From assembly GCA_020849655.1 (NCBI GenBank), contig JADLFU010000189.1, forward strand, positions 1-42,439: 42,439 bases of DNA, in the 5' to 3' direction. The position numbers were made by a program, and so were the translations under genes. Positions 33,153 to 40,155 of this stretch are shown in pieces. This stretch comes from Polyangiaceae bacterium. GTDB taxonomy: Bacteria > Myxococcota_A > Polyangia > Polyangiales > Polyangiaceae. A model generated the notes under the pieces. The model searched no databases. It saw only the letters and a list, made by a program, of their open reading frames with translations, and was not told the DNA's origin. The stretch's first letter is position 1; every line of letters starts with the position of its first letter.

Positions 33153-33815
33153 TCACCCGTCGCGCCCGCCCGGCTCATCCTCCTCGGCGTCGGCGAGCAG
33201 CCCGTACAGCGCCCGGCGCGTGTCGATGAGGATCTTCTTCGCCGCGGCCCGCTGCGCGCGCGTGCCCGCCTGGCCGACCTCGGCCGTCGCGGCCGCGACC
33301 TGGCCGAACAGCTCGCGCAGCTCCGTGAAGCCCGCCTGCCCGTCGCTCGCGGCCTCCCACGGCGGCGGCTCGCCCGCGCGGGCCTCGGCCTCGCGCCGCC
33401 CCTTCGCCGTCAGGTGGTAGACGCGCCCGCCCGCGCCGGCGTCTACGCGCACCAGGCCCTCGTCCTCCAGCTGCTGGAGCGCGGGGTACATCGACCCGGG
33501 GCTCGGGCGCCACGCGCCGTCGCTGCGCTCGCCGACCGCCTGCATCAGCTGGTAGCCGTTGCGCGGCTCCTCGGCGAGGAGCGCCAGGATCGCCGCGCGC
33601 ACGTCGCCGGGGCGCGCCCGGCCCTCGCGACGGAAGAACGGAGGGCGCCCGAACGGTCCAAAGGGAGGCCCGCCTCCGCCGAAGGGGCCTCCCCCGCCGG
33701 GAGGACCGCCCGCGCGCCCGCGCCCCTGACCCTGACGTGCGGCGAACGCGACGTCACAGTCGCCGCGCTGGTGGTGGTGGTGGCGGATGAGGTGCCAGAA
33801 GAGCGCTGGGTTCAT
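33153..33815 (-). CDS. PadR-family transcriptional regulator with His-rich and Gly/Pro N-terminus
   Basis: This 220-residue regulator starts at ATG 33815. The N-terminus has HLIRHHHHQRG (four consecutive His) followed by a Gly/Pro/Phe linker (GGPFGGGGPPFGPFGRPPFF), unusual for PadR and possibly metal-binding. Residues about 68-140 form the PadR winged helix: RAAILALLAEEPRNGYQLMQ, WRPSPGSMYPALQQLEDEGL, then the wing VYHLTAKG. The C-terminal helices are long and charged, fitting the dimerisation domain of the s2 subfamily. A promoter with an overlapping AT-rich palindrome (33870-33897) lies just upstream and is probably its own operator. Its ligand is unknown; the His cluster hints at a metal. 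Confidence 0.88.
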   Translation of the reverse strand: MNPALFWHLIRHHHHQRGDCDVAFAARQGQGRGRAGGPPGGGGPFGGGGPPFGPFGRPPFFRREGRARPGDVRAAILALLAEEPRNGYQLMQAVGERSDGAWRPSPGSMYPALQQLEDEGLVRVDAGAGGRVYHLTAKGRREAEARAGEPPPWEAASDGQAGFTELRELFGQVAAATAEVGQAGTRAQRAAAKKILIDTRRALYGLLADAEEDEPGGRDG

Positions 33816-33869
33816 GGGGGATCGTCCTCTCGGTCGAGGGCGGCGACGCGCCGCCCGATCGATAGCTCG

Positions 33870-33897
33870 ACGATATATCGTTCAAGCGACCCGTCAA
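33870..33897 (-). promoter_or_regulatory. Promoter and probable PadR operator
   Basis: On the minus strand TTGACG (33897-33892) and TATCGT (33875-33870) are 16 nt apart. The perfect 12-nt palindrome ACGATATATCGT (33870-33881) covers the second element. It is the most AT-rich stretch for kilobases, and PadR proteins often bind ATATAT-core palindromes at their own promoters, so autorepression is likely. Confidence 0.6.
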
Positions 33898-33945
33898 GGG
33901 GAGGTGGGGAGGAGAAGCGCGCGAGCCCGGCCTGACGCGCCGGCG

Positions 33946-35358
33946 TCAGTGGCGGACGTGGAAATCGCCGAGATCGTCGTCCGGTGGCCTCTTCGGCGCG
34001 GGCATCGGGGGCTCATCGCTCCGCCTCGGCGCCGCGGACGGCGCGCGCCTTGGCGGGGCCCCCTGGCTGGCCGAGGGGACGGGCGCAGGCGGCGCAGGCG
34101 GCGCGCCGCTCGCCCCGGCGGACGCGCTGGTCGACGCGGACGTCACAGATGGAGCAGAGACGGCGGAGGGCGCCGCGCTCGGGCCGGTCGCCGCGGTGCC
34201 CTCGGGCGCGCGACGCCCGACAAGCACGCCCACGGCGAGCGCGAGCGACAGCGCGAGGAGCACCCCCGCGCCCGCGACGAGCCTCACGCCGCTCGCGCGC
34301 GCGTCACGCACCTGGCTCTGCGTCAGCGGCGGAGGCGCGGCGGACTGCCGCGCGGCGGAGGCGGGCGCAGGCGGCGCGACGGAGGGAGGCGGCGCGGGCG
34401 GCGGGACGGACGTGTGGCACCCCGCGACGGCGCTGCGGTCGCCGAACCCGAGCGTGCGGACCACGCGGTCGACGTGCACCTGCGCGTGCGGCGGCGCGAA
34501 CGGCGCGAGGTCGACGGCGAGGTGCGCGACCGACGGGTACCGATCTCCCTCTGCCTTCTGCAGGCACCGCAGCACCACGCGCTCGAGCGCCTCGGGCACC
34601 TCCGGTCGCTGCGCGCGCAGCGGGTCGGGCGGCCTCGTGAACACCCGCGAGCACAGCTCGCCGAGCGTGTCGCCGTTGTACGGCACCCGCCCCGCCAGCA
34701 GCTCGTGCAGGACGATCCCGAGCGACCAGACGTCGGCGCGCGACGTGACGTGCTTCGACGAGCGCATCTGCTCGGGCGACATGTAGTAGGGCGTACCCAG
34801 CACCGCCGTCGTCTTCGTGAGGTTGCCTTGCAGGTCGGTGAGCGACTTCGACATGCCGAAGTCGACGACCTTCACGCACGGGCTGCCGTCGTGGCGCGCG
34901 GTCAAGAAGAGGTTCGCCGGCTTGACGTCGCGGTGCACGATCCCGAGCGCGTGCGCCTCGGCGAGGGCCTCGCACGCCTGCAGGACGAACTCGATCGCGA
35001 GCGGCAGCGGGATGGGGCTCCGCTCGCGGATGATCTGCGCGAGATCCTGGCCGTGCAGGCGCTCCATCACCATGAAGGTCGAGCCGTCCTCGAGCGCGCC
35101 GAAGTCGAGCACGCGCGCCGTGTGCTCGCCGCGCAGGCGGCTCGCCGCCTGGGCCTCGCGCTGGAGGCGGAGCCCCGCGTCGCCGGCGCGGGCCACCGTG
35201 GGGAGCAGGATCTTGATGGCCACGGGCTGCCGGAGCGCGAGGTGCGTCGCGGCCACGACCACGCCGAAGCCGCCCCGACCGAGCACGCCGTCGACCCGGT
35301 ACTTTCCGGCGATCACCGCGCCGGGCGAGACGGGGACGGGATCATCGGCCCGGAGCAT
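33946..35358 (-). CDS. Ser/Thr protein kinase (Hanks type), single-pass
   Basis: This 470-residue protein starts at ATG 35358. The kinase domain covers about 20-285: glycine loop LGRGGFGVVVAA, K49 in VAIKI, HRDVKPAN at 142-149, DFG at 166-168, and GTPYYMSPEQ near 188-197. All key residues are present. A Pro/Ala linker follows the kinase, then a transmembrane helix near 365-385 (LVAGAGVLLALSLALAVGVLVG) and a Pro/Ser/Ala tail without a folded sensor. This is the common myxobacterial Pkn layout, with little extracytoplasmic sensing domain. Its neighbours are a PadR regulator downstream and a small Cys protein upstream, both on the same strand but with gaps, so operon membership is doubtful. Confidence 0.92.
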   Translation of the reverse strand: MLRADDPVPVSPGAVIAGKYRVDGVLGRGGFGVVVAATHLALRQPVAIKILLPTVARAGDAGLRLQREAQAASRLRGEHTARVLDFGALEDGSTFMVMERLHGQDLAQIIRERSPIPLPLAIEFVLQACEALAEAHALGIVHRDVKPANLFLTARHDGSPCVKVVDFGMSKSLTDLQGNLTKTTAVLGTPYYMSPEQMRSSKHVTSRADVWSLGIVLHELLAGRVPYNGDTLGELCSRVFTRPPDPLRAQRPEVPEALERVVLRCLQKAEGDRYPSVAHLAVDLAPFAPPHAQVHVDRVVRTLGFGDRSAVAGCHTSVPPPAPPPSVAPPAPASAARQSAAPPPLTQSQVRDARASGVRLVAGAGVLLALSLALAVGVLVGRRAPEGTAATGPSAAPSAVSAPSVTSASTSASAGASGAPPAPPAPVPSASQGAPPRRAPSAAPRRSDEPPMPAPKRPPDDDLGDFHVRH

Positions 35359-35474
35359 GGTGCGTCCTGTTCAGCTCCCGCGAGCGCGCTTGGTCACCCG
35401 AGCCGGCGCGAGGCTCACGCGCGCCGCACTCGCCAGACCCGGACCCATGCCCCACCCATATCTCACGGCTCTCG

Positions 35475-35654
35475 TCAGCGGAACCAGTCCCAGAACGATC
35501 GCGCGGGCCTGACCTCGGGCGACGCGGGCTGGGCGTCCTCGCGGCACCGGCAGCGCTCCGCGGGCGGGACGTCGCGGAGCACCTCCTCGACGTGCCGACC
35601 GCAGCCCGCGAACGTGGGCTTGTGGCAGCGATCACACTCGACTCGTCGGCACAT
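35475..35654 (-). CDS. Small zinc-binding-like protein (MCRRV.CDRC family)
   Basis: This 59-residue protein, too short to be noticed by length, starts at ATG 35654 with an AG-rich ribosome-binding region (GAGGAGAGCGAGAG) just before it. It has MCRRVECDRCHKPTFAGCGR, that is C2, C7, C10 and C18, then HVEEVLRDVPPAERCRCRED with two further Cys. The same pattern (CRRVTCxxCGKPTWAGCGxHVE) occurs in a widely conserved small protein family of unknown function in proteobacteria and actinobacteria. Probably a zinc ribbon. The open frame further upstream has poor composition and is excluded. The kinase gene downstream is 116 nt away. Confidence 0.72.
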   Translation of the reverse strand: MCRRVECDRCHKPTFAGCGRHVEEVLRDVPPAERCRCREDAQPASPEVRPARSFWDWFR

Positions 35655-35941
35655 TTCTCTCGCTCTCCTCGTTTGTGCGGCATGCCACGCGCCCGCGCGC
35701 CAGGCGATGACGCGCGTCAGAGAGCAGGCGACCGCCCGCCGCTGTTCGGTGTCGACGGCTGGCCAAGCTGGCGAGGCCGGCTCCGCCGCGACGAGGGTTC
35801 CGTCGACGTTCCGCTTCGAGAGGTGTCCAAGATTGCGAGCGAACCGGGCGAGGCCAGGGAGGCCGACGCAGGAATACCCGCAGTATTTCGAGGAGGCCGA
35901 CCGACGCATCGCCCGGTGCAGCCGCAATCGTGGACGCCTCT

Positions 35942-36289
35942 TCAGACGAGGTCGAGCAGGCGCGCACGGAGCGACGCGAGCAGCGCGTCCGCCCGGTCGA
36001 GCCCGAGCTGCAGCGCGAGCTTCGCGAAGGCGACCTCGGAGCTCGGCGCGCTCGCCGCGGCCTTCGACGGGGCGGCCTTCGACGGGGCGGCCTTCGACGG
36101 GGTGCTCGGCTTCGAGGCCGGCACGCCAGCTCTCTTCGCCTGCTTGCGCGCGAGGTAGCGCACGCGCTGGACGTTGCTCTCGGAGGTGGTGAACCCTGCC
36201 TCCTTCGCCCGGGCGACGACCTGCTTCACGGGCAGATCGGCGGGGAGACCCTCGATGAACTTGGAAAGCTGCGATTTCGGACGTGCCAT
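35942..36289 (-). CDS. Small basic DNA-binding-like protein with Ser/Lys/Ala repeat
   Basis: This 115-residue protein starts at ATG 36289. The first 50 residues have ARPKSQLSKFIEGLPADLPV, then KQVVARAKEAGFTTSESNVQ followed by RVRYLARKQ. This resembles a helix-turn-helix-like domain of a small myxobacterial protein family (an MARPKS start and a repeated KEAGxT motif), probably DNA-associated. Residues 60-82 are a Lys/Ser/Pro/Ala repeat, encoded by three 15-nt units (36057-36101), joining it to a C-terminal helical segment (VAFAKLALQLGLDRADALL). I do not know the function. The 287 nt before the small Cys protein hold nothing convincing on either strand. Confidence 0.65.
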   Translation of the reverse strand: MARPKSQLSKFIEGLPADLPVKQVVARAKEAGFTTSESNVQRVRYLARKQAKRAGVPASKPSTPSKAAPSKAAPSKAAASAPSSEVAFAKLALQLGLDRADALLASLRARLLDLV

Positions 36290-36414
36290 GGCGGGCGCTC
36301 CTAGCACGGACGGCGCGCGGATCGTCCGCTCGAGATCAACGTTCGGTCCGTCAGGTCGCGCCGCGCCCCGCGCTTCTCGGCGGCCCCCGGTTGCTGCATA
36401 GTGCGCGCGATCCG

Positions 36415-38688
36415 ATGAAGACCCGGTTCGTCGAGAGGGCTCTGCTCGCGTCGCTGTGCGCCGCGGCGTCCGCGCGCGGGGCCGACCCGACGCCCGGCTA
36501 CCCCGAGCCGGTCATCCACTGGGTCGTGCAGAAGGGTGAGACCTGCGAGACGATCGCGAAGGCCGTGTACGGCGCGCCGAAGCACGTCGCCCTGCTCGGC
36601 CGGTACACGCGGGTGCGCTGCGGCGGCGAGCTCGCCGAGGGCCAGACGCTGGTGATCCCCGCGTCGCCCACGTCGCTGCCCGACGCGCGGCTGCGCAGCA
36701 TGAACCCCAACGTCGAGGGCAAGCCGCCCGGCGGCGGGTGGGCCGGGGTCTCCACCGGCGCGCCGCTCTACTCGCAGCACTCGGTGCAGACGAAGCAGAC
36801 GGGCCGCGCGGACATCGAGTTCCTCGATCGCACGCGCATCTTCCTCGCGGACAACACGCTCGTCGTCATCTTCGGCACCGCGGCGCGGACGGCCGTGAAG
36901 AAGAACGTCGCGCCCTCGGTCGAGCTCGAGCAGGGCGAGGTCAAGGCGGGCCTCGCGGCGCTCCGCGGCGAGCCCGTCGGCGTCGCGATCAAGGGCGGCG
37001 GCAGCGTGAGCGCGGCCTCGAAGGACGCGGTCGTCGAGCGCAAGGGCGCGCGCACCACGGTCGCCGTGTTCGACGGCAAGGCGAAGGTCGAGAACGCCGG
37101 CAAGACCGTCGAGGTGCCGACCAACTTCGGCACGCGCTTCGTCGGCGCGAAGCCGCCGGATCCGCCGCGCCCGCTGCCGCCCGCGCCGACGTGGCACGCG
37201 GGCGAGCCGGAGCTGGTGCTCGCGATGGACGGCAAGGGCGCGCTGCGCGCGTCGTGGGGCGAGGTCACGGGCGCGAAGAGCTACCGCTTCGAGGTCTCGC
37301 GCGACGCGGACTTCCGCGATCTGCTCGCGCGCGAGGAGGTGACCGGCAAGGTCACGTCGTTCCGCGCGGAGGCCATCCCGCCGGGCTCGTACTGGGTGTC
37401 GGTGCGCGCCATCGACCAGGAGGACTTCCTCGGCGTCGCGGCGAAGCGGCGGTTCGACGTCGTGGCGGCGCGCGCCGCGCGTGGGCCCTTCACGCTCGGT
37501 GATCAGCGCGTCACGGTGAGTCGCTACACCGTGCTCGAGCTCGAGCCGCGCGCGGGGGACGAGCTCGCGATCGACGACGGCGCGTTCGGCCCCGCGCCGA
37601 AGCGCCTCGACCTCGGCGAGCGCCCGATCAGGCGGCTGCGGCTGCGGCGCGCCGGGGCGGCGACGCTCGAGCTCGCCGTCGACACCCAGCCGACCGAGGC
37701 CGCGGTCACCGCCGCGGCCGACCCCGCGTCGGCGCGCCTCAGGCTGGGCGCGACGCTCTCGGGGATCGACGCGCGCGACGTCCCGACCGCGGTGAAGCCG
37801 GTGTTCCGCGTGCGGCAGGCGGGGGCCGTGGCGGAGATCGCGGCGCGCGTCGACGGCCTCGCGCTGTCGGCGGAGGCGCCGCTGTCGGTCGACGCCGGCG
37901 AGGTGCGCGTCGATCTCGTCGACGGCGCGGGCTTCGTCCTCGGCACGACCGCGCCGTCCGTCGACCGCCCGTCCGGGCCTGCCGCGCCGGCGCTCGCCGT
38001 CCCGCGCGTGTTCCTCGTCGCGCCGCTCGTCTCGCTGTCGCCGCTCGACGACGCGCAGCCGCTCCTGCCGACGCCCCGCGACGCGGGCGCCGTCTCCGTG
38101 TCCGCGGGGCGCGTGGCCGGTGAGAGCGTCACCCAGGGCACGGCGCGCGCGAGCGGATCGCTCGGCCGCGTGGGGCTCGACGGCCGCGTGTCGACCGAGG
38201 CGCGATCGCAGGGCGGCGGCGCGTGGGCGGGCGCGTCGCTGCGCACCTACCGGCGCGGCCTCGCGGAGCTGGAGCACGGGCTCGGCCTGCGCGTGGGGCT
38301 GCCGATGTCGAGCGCGGGGCCGGCGGCGCGCGTCGAGCCCTCCACGACGCTCGCGGGAGTCGGCGGGAGGTGGACCTGGCTCGCCTCGGTCGGCGCGAGG
38401 CTGCGCGCCGAGGACACCGCGACGCGCGCGCCCACGCCTCGCGCCGCGGGGTTCTTGCTCGGGGGCGTCAGCTTCGATCCGGCGCCCGCGTTGCGCATCG
38501 GCGCGCTCGTCGACGCGGAGGTGCTCGGGGCGCGCACGGGCGCCTCGACGCGGGCGAGGGGCGGCGCACAGCTGGGCGTCGAGGCCGGCCGCGCGGTGTT
38601 CGTGGGCGCCTCGGCGCGCGTCTCGCCGTGGTCCGATCTCGGGCCGAGCCTCTCGGCGCAGCTCGCCCTCGGCCTGCGGAGCTTCTAG
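36415..38688 (+). CDS. Secreted LysM-FecR domain protein, surface or outer membrane
   Basis: This 757-residue protein starts at ATG 36415. After a short signal peptide (LLASLCAAASARG) comes a LysM domain (about 34-82, HWVVQKGETCETIAKAVYG, TLVIP) that binds peptidoglycan. A FecR-like domain follows at about 140-250 (GRADIEFLDRTRIFLADNT, ELEQGEVKAGLAALRGE, VSAASKDAVVERKG), then a fibronectin-like segment with SWGEVTGAKSYRFEVSRDAD. The final third has amphipathic strands (WTWLASVGARLRAEDT, VFVGASARVSPWSDLG) ending in Phe (LGLRSF), fitting an outer-membrane barrel or surface domain. Its TAG stop shares a base with the next start (kinase, 38688), so the two are coupled; it may be the sensor or target of the kinase. 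Confidence 0.82.
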   Translation: MKTRFVERALLASLCAAASARGADPTPGYPEPVIHWVVQKGETCETIAKAVYGAPKHVALLGRYTRVRCGGELAEGQTLVIPASPTSLPDARLRSMNPNVEGKPPGGGWAGVSTGAPLYSQHSVQTKQTGRADIEFLDRTRIFLADNTLVVIFGTAARTAVKKNVAPSVELEQGEVKAGLAALRGEPVGVAIKGGGSVSAASKDAVVERKGARTTVAVFDGKAKVENAGKTVEVPTNFGTRFVGAKPPDPPRPLPPAPTWHAGEPELVLAMDGKGALRASWGEVTGAKSYRFEVSRDADFRDLLAREEVTGKVTSFRAEAIPPGSYWVSVRAIDQEDFLGVAAKRRFDVVAARAARGPFTLGDQRVTVSRYTVLELEPRAGDELAIDDGAFGPAPKRLDLGERPIRRLRLRRAGAATLELAVDTQPTEAAVTAAADPASARLRLGATLSGIDARDVPTAVKPVFRVRQAGAVAEIAARVDGLALSAEAPLSVDAGEVRVDLVDGAGFVLGTTAPSVDRPSGPAAPALAVPRVFLVAPLVSLSPLDDAQPLLPTPRDAGAVSVSAGRVAGESVTQGTARASGSLGRVGLDGRVSTEARSQGGGAWAGASLRTYRRGLAELEHGLGLRVGLPMSSAGPAARVEPSTTLAGVGGRWTWLASVGARLRAEDTATRAPTPRAAGFLLGGVSFDPAPALRIGALVDAEVLGARTGASTRARGGAQLGVEAGRAVFVGASARVSPWSDLGPSLSAQLALGLRSF

Positions 38689-40052
38689 TGTCGGACGAGA
38701 CGAAGCCGGCGCCCTTCGAGCGCGAGTCCGAGGTGTCGAGCCTCGGCGCGATGTCCCGCGCGCCGGGCGGGCTGCTCGAGGGCGTCATCGCGCGCAAGTA
38801 CCGGATGACCAAGCTGCTCGGTCAGGGCGGGATGGGCGAGGTCTACCGCGCGCAGCACCTCACCCTCGGCATCGACGTCGCCGTCAAGGTGATGCACTCG
38901 CACGTCGCGGTGCAGAGCGAGTTCGCGCGGCGGTTCGCGCGTGAGGCGCGCGCCGTCAGCGTGCTCAACCACCCGAACATCGTGCGCGTGCTCGACTTCG
39001 GCGCCGACGACGGCCTGCCGTACATCGTGATGGAGTTCCTCCGCGGCGAGGCGCTGCAGGATCGCATCGAGCGCGAGCCCGGGCCGCTGCCGCTCGCGGA
39101 GGTGCGCGACGTGATGACCGCCGCGCTCGCCGCCCTCGACCTCGCGCACGAGGCAGGCGTCGTGCACCGCGATCTGAAGCCCGACAACATCTTCCTCGCG
39201 GAGGAGGGCGGGCGCACCGTGCCGAAGCTCGTCGACTTCGGCCTCGCGCACGTCGACGACCGCGTCGACGCGGGCCCCGCGCTGACCAAGACCGAGATGA
39301 TCGCCGGCACGCCCGACTACATGAGCCCCGAGCAGTGCCGCAGCCTGCGCGTGGGGCCGTCGAGCGATCTGTACGCGATGGGCTGCGTCCTCACGACGCT
39401 GCTGCAGCGGCGCCCGCCGTTCGAGGGGCAGTCCACGATCGATCTCATCACGAAGCACATGTTCTCGCCCGTGCCGCCGCTCGCCCGCCCCGACGGCGCC
39501 GAGCCCGTCCCGGAGGCGCTCGAGCGGCTGCGCCTCGACCTGCTCGCGAAGGATCCGGCCGACCGCCCCACGACGGCGGCCGAGACCAGCCGTCGCCTCG
39601 TCGAGGCGCTCGATCCTTCGTCGCTCGCGCGGCGCATGGAGGGCCGCGACGACCGAGCGCCGCACGACCGCGCGGCGAGGGTGGCGTTCGAGCCGGCCGC
39701 GCGCGCGCCCGCGAAGACGGAGGGCGGCCGCGTGGGCGTCGTCACCGCGTCGTCGACGCGCGCGCTCGGCGACGCGCACCAGCAGGGCCTCGCCATGCAG
39801 GGGATCACGCTCGAGCCGGCGACGCCGTCGAGCGAGGTCGTCGTCATCGACGCGGGCGCGGATCTCGAGGCCGCCCGCGCGGCGCTCGGCGCGCGCGCCC
39901 CCGGCCAGCGCGCGCTCGTGTGCCTGTCGGGCCTCGACGTCGAGCGGATGAACCAGCTGATCGCCGCGGGCGCCGCCGACGCGCTGGGGGCCCCGGTCGC
40001 GGTCGACGCGCTCGTGAAGAAGCTCTCCCGCCTCCTGCGACGCAAGCGCTGA
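38688..40052 (+). CDS. Ser/Thr protein kinase with C-terminal receiver-like domain
   Basis: This 454-residue kinase has no transmembrane helix. It starts at GTG 38688, overlapping the upstream TAG by one base. The kinase domain runs 38-300: LGQGGMGEVYRA, K67 in VAVKV, HRDLKPDN at 160-167, DFG at 183-185, and GTPDYMSPEQ. After a linker, residues about 385-454 look like a degenerate response-regulator receiver: VVVIDAGADLE, GQRALVCLSGLDVERMNQLI, then AAGAADALGAPVAVDALVKKL. That is the beta-alpha pattern of a receiver, including AGAxDxLxxP, but apparently without the phospho-Asp pocket. It is co-translated with the LysM-FecR protein. The tail may bind a partner. Cytoplasmic. Confidence 0.9.
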   Translation: MSDETKPAPFERESEVSSLGAMSRAPGGLLEGVIARKYRMTKLLGQGGMGEVYRAQHLTLGIDVAVKVMHSHVAVQSEFARRFAREARAVSVLNHPNIVRVLDFGADDGLPYIVMEFLRGEALQDRIEREPGPLPLAEVRDVMTAALAALDLAHEAGVVHRDLKPDNIFLAEEGGRTVPKLVDFGLAHVDDRVDAGPALTKTEMIAGTPDYMSPEQCRSLRVGPSSDLYAMGCVLTTLLQRRPPFEGQSTIDLITKHMFSPVPPLARPDGAEPVPEALERLRLDLLAKDPADRPTTAAETSRRLVEALDPSSLARRMEGRDDRAPHDRAARVAFEPAARAPAKTEGGRVGVVTASSTRALGDAHQQGLAMQGITLEPATPSSEVVVIDAGADLEAARAALGARAPGQRALVCLSGLDVERMNQLIAAGAADALGAPVAVDALVKKLSRLLRRKR

Positions 40053-40068
40053 CCGAACGCTCGTTCGG
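40053..40068. terminator. Hairpin between convergent genes
   Basis: CCGAACG and CGTTCGG form a tight 6-7 bp stem right after the kinase stop, with outer TGA/TCA pairing. There is no T run. It sits where both the kinase and the convergent Kelch gene (reading toward it) would need to stop, so it may act on either strand. Confidence 0.45.
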
Positions 40069-40155
40069 CGTCAGGACGTCGGGAGGCGCTGCTCGTCGGC
40101 GGTCTCTCGGCGGCCCTCGCGACGCCGAGGAGCGTCGCGTGTCGCACGGCTCGCG

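Noticed and set aside
35655-35941. Possible gene in the gap between the small Cys protein and the basic small protein
   Set aside because: Frames on both strands have poor codon use and no recognisable motif; I see only intergenic sequence there.
36057-36101. 15-nt repeats (CCTTCGACGGGGCGG) as possible protein-binding iterons
   Set aside because: They encode a Ser/Lys/Ala/Pro linker in frame and stand in no replication-like setting.
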